In this document: piece by piece, positions 1 through 8,820 of the stretch
Position numbering within the stretch: the first letter of the stretch is position 1
Layout: each line of letters starts with the position of its first letter
Assembly: GCA_036244855.1 (NCBI GenBank)
Contig: BQKZ01000062.1
Location: 77,914-97,634 of the forward strand
DNA: 19,721 nucleotides
Reading direction: 5' to 3'
Origin: Temnopleurus reevesii
Lineage: Eukaryota > Echinodermata > Echinoidea > Temnopleuroida > Temnopleuridae
Position numbers and translations under genes: made by a program
Notes under the pieces: generated by a model
Told to the model about the DNA's origin: nothing
Database searches by the model: none
What the model saw: the letters and a program-made list of their open reading frames with translations, nothing else

Positions 1-595
1 GGTGTAGTATGTGGCTAGCAACATCCCGAATACCCTTACAACAGCAAATTTCATACTTTCTGCTGCATTTTGAGGTCATAGGGGGCAGCTGTCTGTATCC
101 ATACAATTTAATATTTTTTTCATAAGTTATCCAAAATGTACGATATCCATCGACATACCAATTTTTCATCGTGGCCCCTTAGATTATTAATGCCGAAAGT
201 CTTGTTCTTCATCATCATCTTCTTCTTCTCCTCCTTCTTCTCCTCCCCCTCCTCCTCCTCCTGCTACTTAATATTCAATTCTGTCATTTTTCTTCATTTC
301 TAAAGCCGCCAGCGAAATAAATAAATCGACCATCGTGTCAGATGAATCTGCTTGTGGGCTGTGTGTAAGTTAGTGTGGATGTTTGTGTGTGTGTGTGTGT
401 GTGTGCTCGTTTGTGTGCGTGTGTGTGCATGTGTGTGTGTGTTTAGGGGATTTTGTTGTCAGGGTTGTGGGTATATCAGTTGAGAGTCATATTGGGTTTA
501 TATTGAATGAAAAAAATGAAAAACCCACCATTTTTGTAAATTTATTTCCTCATTACGAGAGGATTGATATTATGCTCATGGAATTATTTGTAGGC
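1..595. other. Non-coding stretch with microsatellites
   Basis: No gene is seen here. The stretch is AT-rich with a pyrimidine-rich TCT/TCC tract at about 207-262 and a GT-rich tract at about 381-442. The only open frame (383-613, plus) is driven by the GT repeat, which gives an alternating Cys-Val peptide, so I do not call it a gene. Confidence 0.7.
381..442. repeat. (GT)n microsatellite
   Basis: Imperfect GT dinucleotide tract with a few interruptions. A shorter, weaker GT-rich tract follows at about 927-950. Confidence 0.9.
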
Positions 596-800
596 AATAG
601 GCGGGTTTACTGATAGATGCAAATTATATGCATGCGTTTAACACAAAGGCTTGCCCAACATAGCAACAAGTAATGTATGCAAACTAGATTCCAAGTATTG
701 TAGACTTATTATTATAAAACAGTTTAAGGAATATCACGTAACTACGTTCAGTGGGAAGAAAAGCACATAAATTTGAATAATATAAGTAAACCCGCCTATT
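596..800. mobile_element. Short TIR element (MITE-like, 205 bp)
   Basis: A perfect 15-bp terminal inverted repeat, AATAGGCGGGTTTAC at 596-610 and its reverse complement at 786-800, brackets about 175 bp of AT-rich sequence with no coding capacity. If the outer TA of each end is the target duplication, the ends would fit a Tc1/mariner-type MITE. That assignment is inference from the TA alone. Confidence 0.6.
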
Positions 801-1331
801 ATTATTTAAATGCTTTATCATGTCGCAAATGTATATCATTTATTAATCTGAATAATTGCATTATGGGTTGTATGTAATTATTGATTATATTTGAATGAAA
901 TACTGAATACAAATTTGAAAAAAAGTGTTTGTGCGTGTGTGTTTGTGTTGATGTACTTTTTTATATTTAGAGTTTTTTTTATTAGAAAGTCATAAAAAAT
1001 CACTGTAATATTTACAATATTTATTCAGTTTATCTTTTTAGTCTCATGGATTTTGTGTTGATGTACTTCGTAAAGTAATCGGAGTGAAAGTACTTTTTGT
1101 TAAACTATAAAGTCTACAATTGAGACTAAATTGTCGCACCCTTGCGCTGACTCATATCAAAACGAGCCAAGTGAACTTTTATTCCGCTCTCACCAGTTGA
1201 CCAAGAAAACAAAAGTGTCAAATCCACAGCCATTTTGCGTCACATGCATTTGTTTAAAAAGTAACTTTTAGTGGGATATAGTCATTGGTAATCGAGTTGA
1301 GTTATTTTGATATAACCATGGACCTATCAAA
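801..1331. other. Non-coding AT-rich stretch
   Basis: No gene or RNA is recognised. The only internal structure noticed is a 17-bp direct repeat (TTTGTGTTGATGTACTT at 942-958 and 1052-1068), 110 bp apart. It contains no open frame of note and could hold upstream or intronic sequence of gene 1. Confidence 0.6.
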
Positions 1332-1503
1332 GGGTGTTGCTCAAAATCAACTGCGGATCAACTGCAACTTTACAAATTGTAACGCGCATTTTAATTCGCG
1401 CGCGATATGCGCATTTAACAAGACGCGCTTGAAACAATAATTTTGATTGGCCCGGTCCGATCAACTGCAACTTGCGATCAATTGCAACTTTTGACCAACA
1501 CCC
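1332..1503. mobile_element. Short fold-back element (MITE-like, about 172 bp)
   Basis: The ends are inverted copies of GGGTGTTGSTCAAAA (left from 1332, right end at about 1503). The subterminal sequence on both sides carries further copies of a GATCAACTGCAACT-like word and its variants. The centre is rich in GCGC words and non-coding. No convincing target duplication was found, so the exact ends may be off by a few bases. Confidence 0.55.
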
Positions 1504-1709
1504 CTATGTAACCTAGCTTCAGTTACAGGTGGGACTGGATGAGAATAACAATTACATTGTACGGGCTTTTATTTTAAGAACAATTTACTCTTATGTTATC
1601 CCTTTTGTAATTAACCCTGCTTAGATAAAGCAAGTACATTTTTCCAACGACGGCTGCCTTTGAAAATTCATTACCATGCCATTTTTCTGCCTGGAAAAAG
1701 TGGATTCTG

Positions 1710-1760
1710 CCCCCCCCCCCCCTCATCCCTTCTCTCTCTCTCTCCCTCTCCCCCTCTCTN
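1710..1760. repeat. Poly-C followed by (CT)n tract
   Basis: A run of about 13 C is followed by a CT-rich tract that ends in an unresolved base at 1760. It lies about 95 bp upstream of the splice acceptor of gene 1 and probably sits in its last intron. The N suggests a sequencing or assembly difficulty. Confidence 0.9.
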
Positions 1761-1824
1761 TTAACCATGTTAATTTTCATCTACAAGTTTCGGTTCCCAA
1801 CTGCCCAAGGTGATTATGATCTAA

Positions 1825-1867
1825 CATTGTCTTTTTATTTTCTTATCTCTCCAGAATCATTTCCACG
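1825..1867 (+). other. Splice acceptor and short 5' UTR of gene 1
   Basis: A pyrimidine-rich tract at about 1830-1852 ends in CCAG with AG at 1853-1854, a strong acceptor. Only 13 bases then separate it from the start codon at 1868, which has A at -3 and so a reasonable Kozak context. The implied arrangement is one or more non-coding 5' exons upstream, not identified here, spliced to one coding exon. Confidence 0.65.
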
Positions 1868-4291
1868 ATGTCACGAGCCCAGGCCCTCATCCTTCCACTC
1901 GCCCTCATTGCGATATCATCGGGAGTCGTGTCCTCGGTCACAATCTTGGAAAGTCCGACCAGTACTGCAGTTCAGCTAGGAACCTATGCCAGGCTTACCT
2001 GTCGAGTGGCTGATCAAGGAAGTGAGTCTGTGCGCTGGTTCCGGATAGAAAAGAACCTTGTCATCAGCACGGATGCCAAGATCATCAAGCGTAACCTTCG
2101 AAAACGACTGCGGATCGAAGGTGACACTTCAATGGGGGAATATCATCTGGTGTTTCGGCAAGCGGCTCTTGAGGACAACGGGACGTATGCTTGTGGGGTT
2201 CTTCCGGTGGCGACTGGTACGCCGATTATGTCTGCTGCAGTGCATTTGATGGTGTATGAGCGACCTACATGTAGCGTTACTTCTGCACAACCACCTGCTC
2301 CCGGAGTGACCGTTACACTCTCTTGCGATTCGCGTAACCAAGACGTTGATGTAACTTTGTCTTGGCATAGGCCTGCTCAACCTAATCAGGTTATCTTTGG
2401 CACAACGGACGTTCATCCGCATTCCAACACGCGTTTCAGCCGTTTGAATATTACGTTGAGGTCATCTGACCTTGGCGAAAGTTACATGTGCAAAATGACC
2501 TCACTTGCAGAACCTAGCTTCAGTGATGGCTGTACTATCACACCAATGGAGACAGATGTTCCTGTGATTTTGGACCCAAAGCAAATGCAGGCTGTTGAAG
2601 GTCAGGACGCGTCTTTCTGGTGCATCATAGCAAGCAAGAATACTCTCAGCTATAACTGGTACATCAACGGCAGTCGGGATTATAATGTCAACGGCGATCG
2701 TTACGTCATTCCACGCGTCACCCTAGCACATAACAACACCAGAGTCGAATGTAGGACACAAGATGACGTCACGGCAATGACAGGAAACGCCACTTCTATT
2801 CTTTACGTGTATCCCAAAGGTAATCCCCCAAGGAGCACAGCAGATACGGTTAAAGCATCAGACATACCGATGATAAGTCAAAACCCTAGCGTAGGTCAGC
2901 CGCGTTCAGATCATCCGAGAGGAGCTTCATCGGGAGTCACTCCTCAATCGGCAACATCGAATACAAGCAGTGTTAAGATTCCCACTTCAAAGAAACCAAT
3001 CCTGCCGCAGGATAAATCGGTCACGAGCCAAACAGCAGAAAGTTCTCCTGCTAAAAGTGGTGTAATCCAAGCTTCATTTCCTCCTGCTAATGTGGCTCTT
3101 GATGACATCGATCAACCACTAGGTGTTGGGAGTCCAGGCTCCAACACGTGGTCTAACATGATGATCCCGGTGCTTGCTGTCGGATCTGTCATCGCTGTGC
3201 TCCTTGTCTTCGTTATTGTCGTGTTATTGCTTTTTCTTGTTCGACAAAATCGCGTCGCTCACGGCAGCACGACCGACAAAGACGACCATCGAAAAAATGA
3301 TATACCAATGGAGGAACACCGACAGCAAAGTCCAGACGGGATGCCATCTACGAATCGACCGCGGAACAGCGAAAGTGCGGAGGAAGGTGACGGGGCAGAA
3401 TGCTTGGGGCCGAAATATTTTACATTGGAACCCGGGAAGCGAAAGGTCCGTCGTCTTGAGCGCACGTGTAGTCATATGATTATGAACGACTCGGGCTCAG
3501 AGTATAATGTCCTGCGCAGGAACGCGAGCCTTAGAACCCCAGTTCAAATGAATGAGTACGCAAGACCCGAGTCACAGATATCGCTTGGGGACGGGGATAT
3601 GAGCACTGTTGCGGCATACGCCATAACAGATGTGACCCTAAGTGGTACTTCATCCTTGCGGAGAAGCAGGAGCTGCATACGTCCTTTACCCGCTGCTCCT
3701 ATCGAGGCGGTTATGAATAGAAGCCATTACAACATACCAAGGGACGCGTTTGCAAAGACACCCAGTACGACAGACAGTAGCGGAGACAGCATGACAATGG
3801 CAGTTGTACGTCGAGGTCTCTCCGACACGTTACCTGGCGCGTACAGAAGATCCCAGGTAGCTAAGGCATTCTCACCCGCTGGTGACGAATATGCTGAAAT
3901 CGATTCACCGCCGCGGGCCTCATCTCCGATTAGCACCGACTTCTCAGGCGCAACGTCGCCCGGCACCTTCCAAGGGGCGAGTCTTCAAGTCGTGAAAGAC
4001 TTCGCCTTGTCTCTAGCGAGCAGCTACGAGAGCGGCTACGACGCAGCAAGCAGCGACGACGTTATGGATTGCGACATGTCATCGCCATACGCAACAGTTG
4101 ATGTCTTTGATCAAAACGAACAAACCATGGTACAACCTGAGATCAGCGATGCAAAGTCGCACTCGAACAATCAGGTTGAGCCGCCAAGAAAGATGCCAGT
4201 TTATGCCAAAGTCAAGAGAACACGTGGGACACAGGTGGAAGATAAAAACATTGACGATGACAATGAGATTCAGAGCGAAGTGCCGTGCTAG
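1868..4291 (+). CDS. Ig-superfamily type I membrane receptor with ITIM-bearing tail (807 aa, one coding exon)
   Basis: Predicted surface receptor or adhesion protein. Residues 1-23 form a signal peptide. Three Ig-like domains follow. Domain 1 spans about 24-131, with C45, W57 and C109 in a DNGTYAC motif typical of V-set folds. Domain 2 spans about 133-227, with C153, W166 and C208 plus C135 and C222, which may form a second disulfide. Domain 3 spans about 232-316, with C252, W264 and C295. N-glycosylation sequons occur at N104, N194, N267, N289, N307 and N365. A Ser/Thr/Pro stalk (about 317-430) leads to one transmembrane helix (about 433-458). The cytoplasmic tail of about 349 residues has many tyrosines. 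Y546 (SEYNVL) and Y741 (SPYATV) fit the ITIM consensus, while Y517, Y675 and Y779 fit only the looser YxxI/L/V form. In ITIM receptors generally, such sites recruit SH2 phosphatases; that role is inferred here. I recognise no specific orthologue. The whole coding region is one exon, which is unusual for tandem Ig domains. Confidence 0.9.
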   Translation: MSRAQALILPLALIAISSGVVSSVTILESPTSTAVQLGTYARLTCRVADQGSESVRWFRIEKNLVISTDAKIIKRNLRKRLRIEGDTSMGEYHLVFRQAALEDNGTYACGVLPVATGTPIMSAAVHLMVYERPTCSVTSAQPPAPGVTVTLSCDSRNQDVDVTLSWHRPAQPNQVIFGTTDVHPHSNTRFSRLNITLRSSDLGESYMCKMTSLAEPSFSDGCTITPMETDVPVILDPKQMQAVEGQDASFWCIIASKNTLSYNWYINGSRDYNVNGDRYVIPRVTLAHNNTRVECRTQDDVTAMTGNATSILYVYPKGNPPRSTADTVKASDIPMISQNPSVGQPRSDHPRGASSGVTPQSATSNTSSVKIPTSKKPILPQDKSVTSQTAESSPAKSGVIQASFPPANVALDDIDQPLGVGSPGSNTWSNMMIPVLAVGSVIAVLLVFVIVVLLLFLVRQNRVAHGSTTDKDDHRKNDIPMEEHRQQSPDGMPSTNRPRNSESAEEGDGAECLGPKYFTLEPGKRKVRRLERTCSHMIMNDSGSEYNVLRRNASLRTPVQMNEYARPESQISLGDGDMSTVAAYAITDVTLSGTSSLRRSRSCIRPLPAAPIEAVMNRSHYNIPRDAFAKTPSTTDSSGDSMTMAVVRRGLSDTLPGAYRRSQVAKAFSPAGDEYAEIDSPPRASSPISTDFSGATSPGTFQGASLQVVKDFALSLASSYESGYDAASSDDVMDCDMSSPYATVDVFDQNEQTMVQPEISDAKSHSNNQVEPPRKMPVYAKVKRTRGTQVEDKNIDDDNEIQSEVPC
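3164..3241 (+). other. Transmembrane segment of the Ig receptor
   Basis: Codes for residues 433-458, an unbroken run of Ile, Val, Leu, Ala and Phe with one Pro near its start and one Gly. It is followed by Arg-Gln-Asn-Arg, which fits the positive-inside rule for a type I protein. Confidence 0.92.
3497..4099 (+). other. Tyrosine-motif region of the cytoplasmic tail (two ITIMs)
   Basis: The ITIM tyrosine codons are at 3503-3505 (Y546, SEYNVL) and 4088-4090 (Y741, SPYATV). Both match [S/I/V/L]xYxx[I/V/L]. Between them are Y564, Y584, Y621, Y659, Y675 (EYAEI), Y720 and Y724. Outside the interval are Y517 (KYFTL) and Y779 (VYAKV). A proline-rich PLPAAP stretch at about 607-612 could bind an SH3 domain. 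No ITSM (TxYxx[V/I]) was found. Confidence 0.75.
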
Positions 4292-4309
4292 CGCCATCCT
4301 GGGTCAATG

Positions 4310-4315
4310 AATAAA
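4310..4315 (+). promoter_or_regulatory. Candidate polyadenylation signal AATAAA, gene 1 (proximal)
   Basis: A canonical AATAAA lies 19 bases after the stop codon and would give a very short 3' UTR. A second AATAAA at 4707-4712 lies inside the MITE at 4483-4794 and could be the real distal signal. Confidence 0.45.
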
Positions 4316-4482
4316 CCATTTTAACCATAGTTTGATATACGTTATAGGACAGATGGTGACATTTTGGGAACTGATATTCAGTGCCCGGTTACCCAATCCA
4401 TGAACAGTCTTGACCGTAACGCGGTACTCGATGTATATACTTTGACACGGTACTTGATTGAAGTATTTGCTATAAACTCAGA

Positions 4483-4794
4483 GGCCCATATTCCGATAGC
4501 GAGGTTTAAGTTAACCCTGGTTTAAATATGTGGTTTAAGTATGGGAAGCCAAAAGAGGCTTGAATCTATAACAGTCGATGTTTAATTTACCAGCACATTT
4601 GGCACTCATAGTATTCAAAACTGCCTCGAAATAAAAACTTCAATAGTTTTCTACATTATTAAAGAATGGGAAAAGAGAGCAGTTAACATAAAAATTATAC
4701 ATTGTAAATAAAGTTTTGGCACTTTTGGCTTCCCATACTTAAACCACAGATTTAGACCAGGGTTAACTTAAACCTCGCTATCAGAATACGGGCC
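4483..4794. mobile_element. MITE with 73-bp terminal inverted repeats (312 bp)
   Basis: The left arm (4483-4555) and right arm (4722-4794) are near-perfect reverse complements starting GGCCCATATTC on the left and GGCCCGTATTC on the right read inward. The inner 166 bp are AT-rich and non-coding. Both sides are flanked by AGA, a possible 3-bp target duplication; 3-bp duplications are typical of PIF/Harbinger elements, but that class is only a suggestion. The element lies 191 bp downstream of the gene 1 stop codon and contains an AATAAA at 4707-4712. Confidence 0.85.
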
Positions 4795-4940
4795 AGAGAC
4801 ATTCTTGATATTTAAGATGAGCATGCAAGAACATTCATCAATACCGATCACCGAATGTAATTTTGGACAACGTCGGTCTAGTAACATTTGATGCCTGCCT
4901 AAATGAAAATATTCGATTACTGAATTTTGGGATTGAACTA

Positions 4941-5549
4941 TTAAAGGGGAACCAGCCTTTGGAATTATCGGGCTCTCATTGAACGAAGAAACATCAGATG
5001 AACAAACTGTGAAAATTTGAGCAAAATCGAACAACCCGTTCAAAAGTTATGAATTTTCAAAGTCACTGATATATGACGATCCCTATCGCTCATGGGGATC
5101 CGTGCATCGGCAAATTCAAAGGAATCTGTGACGTCATGTCGGACAACTTCTCATTCACTTTGTACATAGAATTTTTAAAAATGGATTAATGTAAAATTTA
5201 GAGTAAGGTTGCAGTATTATTCTTCTCAAAATACATGCAAAATCAATACAAAAATGCTACACCCTAATCGAAAATTGGCATTTTGTTGACTTTTCCGAAA
5301 AAAGGAAAAAATGTGAAAATTTGTATACAGAGTGAATGAGAAGTTGTCCGACATGACGTCACAGATTCCGTCGAATTTGCCGATCACACGGATCCCCATG
5401 AACGGTAGGGATCGTCCTATCTCTGTGACTTTGAAAATTCATAACTTTTGAACGGGTTGTCCGATTTTGCTCAAATTTTCACAGGTTGTTCATATGATTA
5501 TTCTTCATTCAATGGAAGCATGATAATCCCAGGGCTTGGTTCCCTTTAA
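4941..5549. mobile_element. Long-TIR element bounded by TTAA (609 bp)
   Basis: Two inverted arms of about 230-240 bp (about 4941-5178 and 5312-5549) match closely over almost their full length. The shared blocks include a GTGACGTCATGTCGGACAAC segment. The interior is only about 130 bp and AT-rich. Both ends read TTAA next to AGGGGAACC or AGGGAACC, so TTAA may be a target duplication as used by piggyBac-type transposases. No transposase frame is present, making this non-autonomous. The arm divergence of several percent suggests it is not brand new. Confidence 0.85.
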
Positions 5550-7872
5550 CTACACAATCACCATTTACAATATTGCTCGTAGAATCTTTTAAAAACAAAA
5601 TATTATCTACATCAAAACTGCTAGCCAGATTTAGTGTTATATGGCTAATGTTGAACTGGCAATAGCTTCTCCTGGTTGCTACAATGTATGAACTATCAAT
5701 GGGCTTTCATTTTTTCTAACGATGCAATTAATCGATGATTCGATAAATGATATTGTGAAATGTAAGTGTTATTAATACACTTCTTTGTACTTGAGGAACG
5801 GCACTTATATACCATAGCAATGCAAGCTAAGTATTATGACGAGCAAAACAATTCCAAATAGTTTTAGTACTTCTTGGTTACATTATGGAAAATAATTTAA
5901 TGAATATGTTTTCCGAAAAGAGGCAAGCACTATGGTCTATGAAAATAACAAAAACGCATGTCCTGAAGGAATTGACAGTAGTGTCGGCTTCCCATGTAGT
6001 CGATAGCCTGTGTTTTTACAATAGATCTTCTACTAGACGTACAGTATGTACCCCTTTTTAACTGGTTCATTTTAAGATTAAACATAAATAGCTTTTAGTG
6101 ATACGATTCACATCGTGTGTTCTCACTATGGGTGTTGAGATTTATCCTGTGTTTTCACGATGCGTCTTGATATTGATGTCCATATATTACTTCCATCCGC
6201 GATGCCTGCGAAAATCTTGTCCCTAATTTCTTATAGGTCAAGTAAAGTTTTGTTAAAAGCAAATAATTTTGTCCACAAATTTTGTCTTCGAATCTAAATG
6301 AAATGAAATATAGTATCATGAACATATTGCACAAAATATTGAGTGAAAAATGAATGAGTTTTGGTAAAGCTACAACCTAAAATTAGCAAAACAAACATCA
6401 GTATGCATTGTCATGATTGTGTCCCCCATACCAAATCAATATTTTCTTTCTTGGTAAAGGACACCTTCTTGTGCACAGACATTAGATGAACATTTCAAAA
6501 ATTAATGTTTGTGCCTATCTTTTTCCATGCTAAGATATTGGTCAATAGATAAAGAAATATAAAATTGATGGATTTATCAGAGTTAATTAATTGGTTGTCT
6601 GTTCAGTTATGCAATTTACTATTACTGATTACTTTAAGATTCTAATTCTTGATGTGTCCTTAAAATGTCTTATCCCTATAGGATGATGATTTTAGATATT
6701 CCACCTCTAAAATCGTGAAATGGTATTGATGATTGCGTGGAAGTAAAGGGCCTATTCGTAAGAAATTTTGGGATGTTAAGGTTGGTGATTTTTCTTCTTG
6801 CATCGTAGAACTCTATTTAGGGGAACTCGACACAAGGACCTCATTTCCGGCAGATTTAGAAGGGGGCAGTGATAGAGGGTCTATTACGACAAGTTAGACA
6901 ATCATCATGGGTCCTAAATTATGAACCTAGATTGCAATTCCGGTATTTTAAGACCTTGGGTTGAGAAAGGAAGTCGCTCGCTGCTGCTATATAAGGCATG
7001 CCTATTGCCTAGTTTCCAATTGTCACAATTTGCCTCGTGTGAAATTATCCGATCTTCTTTTTTTTCAGGCTATAGTTCCTCATAATATATGTTATATCTA
7101 GAAGTATTCTCTAATTCTCACATCATTGGTCCTCGCTTTAAACATGTTCAAGCTTTAAACAAGTCCAAACAATGCAAACAAGTTTAAAGACGTCAGATGG
7201 GTATCTATTTTGGGAATATTCACCGATATTGCCGACCTTTGAAGGAGAGGGTGGCATACTACAAAGCCTATGACGCATTTTCTATTGCTCATCAATTCTC
7301 GAACTGGCGAAATGGTAACAATCACTAACGTGATTGAGACCAATGATGTCATTTGTCTAGACGATCTATGATTATTCGATTTCATTTTCTCAGAACGCAT
7401 AACTGACAAAAGTCACCTGTCATTTAAGTCAATAAGGTTTGTGAGGGTTGAGGGTTGGGGGTGGTCGGTAGGCGTCGATATACCCCCCCCCCCCCCCCAT
7501 CGACCGCTCGAATGATGTGCCCAGAAAAAAAATTATGAAGCGCGAAACTGTCCTTTATCCTAAACATGTTGAAAGCCATTTTTGTATTTCGGGATCGGGA
7601 TGGCTCAACTTTTTTGTTATATCTAATTGCTGTTTTTTATACTGCCTGTCTTTCAATAAATAATTCACATTCCTTATAGGCCTAATATTTTTTTTAAGAA
7701 ACAGTTTGCCTAATTTAAAGATTACGGATCTGAATATAAATGCAAAGTGGATACTGGTTCAATGATTTATCGGGTGCCAACTAGGCCTACATGTAGGTCA
7801 ACACAAGTTGGAATATATTTCATTGCGTAAACAAGGTGTTGAACAAGAAATATGGTATGAGGTATATTTATA
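5550..7872. other. Non-coding stretch, no gene recognised
   Basis: AT-rich DNA with no open frame of credible coding character on either strand and no RNA gene seen. The 84-codon frame at 7155-7409 (minus) has no recognisable domain and no splice context. The only marked feature is the poly-C run at 7483-7498. Confidence 0.7.
7483..7498. repeat. Poly-C run (16 bases)
   Basis: Sixteen consecutive C follow a G-rich stretch (7439-7467). Runs like this are prone to length error in sequencing. Confidence 0.9.
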
Positions 7873-8066
7873 AGCTAACATTTTCGCGGAGGTTTTATCT
7901 TCACAAAATTAATATCGCGACATTGAATTGGCTAAAACTTTCACTCATTAGAACGCTTATAGACTTGCGTATAGGAATCTTTAAAAACGTGAAAATAAGA
8001 ACTCGCTAATGTGTGAAACGGTCTGCATGGAATTCTGTGAATTCACTTACGCTAAAATGTTGGCTG
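7873..8066. mobile_element. Degenerate inverted-repeat element
   Basis: The left end (AAGCTAACATTTTCGCGG, about 7872-7889) is an imperfect inverted match to the right end (ACGCTAAAATGTTGGC, about 8050-8065). The interior has GCG- and TCGCGA-type words typical of short non-autonomous elements in marine invertebrates. The ends are uncertain and the arms diverged. Confidence 0.4.
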
Positions 8067-8086
8067 TATTCTGCATATCCATTCCT

Positions 8087-8234
8087 GGGCCCCGTAACAT
8101 AAAGGTTTGCGATTAATTGCTAATCGGATAGGGATTGATATCAATCGCAAGTCTATGGCAAATCATGTACTAAAGTTTGCAATTGATCGCAAAATCAAAT
8201 AGCGATTAATCGCCGCCTTTATGTTACGGGGCCC
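8087..8234. mobile_element. Fold-back MITE 1 (148 bp)
   Basis: The ends read GGGCCCCGTAACATAAAGG and its perfect reverse complement (right end at 8234). The inner arms both contain GCGATTAAT-type words (GCGATTAATTGC on the left, GCGATTAATCGC on the right), so most of the element can fold on itself. There is no coding capacity. Confidence 0.8.
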
Positions 8235-8418
8235 TGGTCTAAAAGTAAGAATTACGTCACTGTGGCTAACGAATAAGCGAAATGAATTAGGATGCTGTTG
8301 AGACACTTGCAAATCATTTTCAAACAATTTGAAGGAAACAATTCTATATCAAAGCTCAATACTGGGATCACGTGACGTCTTGAAAGGTGGAGGTATTGTG
8401 TATTTAGTGTTTGCACAC

Positions 8419-8504
8419 ATTTACTGAAAAAGTGGGCCGGACTACAGCCTCACCTCCGAAGCGGCGGAGGTGAGGCTGTAGTCCGGCCCACTTTTTCAGT
8501 AAAT
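8419..8504. repeat. Perfect 40-bp hairpin (fold-back element 2)
   Basis: Positions 8419-8458 and 8465-8504 are exact reverse complements over all 40 bases, separated by a 6-base loop (AAGCGG). The arms are GC-rich in their inner part compared with the surrounding DNA. No target duplication is evident in the flanks. It may be a very young fold-back MITE or a structured RNA source; the sequence alone does not decide. Confidence 0.92.
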
Positions 8505-8547
8505 CTCATTTTACTCACCCCTACGCCAGTTTTTATGAAGTTTCACT

Positions 8548-8678
8548 AAAGCCCCGGTCACATAGGACCCCGGACAACACGATTCGCCCCGACTCTTTGT
8601 TAATTCACAGTTAAGTGCCTCAGAACAAAGAGTCGGGGTGAATCGTGTTGCTTCGGGGTCCTATGTGACCGGGGCTTT
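8548..8678. mobile_element. Fold-back MITE 3 (131 bp)
   Basis: The left arm 8548-8601 and right arm 8624-8678 are reverse complements with about three differences including one indel. Outer ends are AAAGCCCCGGTCACATAGG. The loop is 22 bases. It is flanked by CTA on the left and TTAG on the right, which would allow a TA target duplication. Confidence 0.88.
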
Positions 8679-8820
8679 TAGCCCAATGTCAAAGATAGAA
8701 TATTGAACAATCGCCAATTTTATGCGGAACTACAGAATTTCGCATTCCCTTCATGACGAGACAAATCAGTTGTGATTCTTTATTTCCTACATCATGAAGT
8801 CACCTCCTTTGCTCTCTGAA

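Noticed and set aside
383..613. A 76-codon Cys/Val-rich frame that might be a small secreted peptide
   Set aside because: The Cys-Val alternation comes from the GT microsatellite and the rest crosses into a MITE.
942..1068. A 17-bp direct repeat 110 bp apart as a possible target duplication
   Set aside because: Too long for a known target duplication and the enclosed sequence has no inverted ends or tail.
4310..4315. Treating the proximal AATAAA as the certain 3' end of gene 1
   Set aside because: A 3' UTR of this length would be unusually short and a second signal exists at 4707, so it is kept only as a candidate.
4768..5043. A 91-codon minus-strand frame
   Set aside because: It runs across the end of one MITE and into the arm of another, so it has no gene-like origin.
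7155..7409. An 84-codon minus-strand frame
   Set aside because: No domain, signal peptide or splice context; length is within chance for this amount of non-coding DNA.
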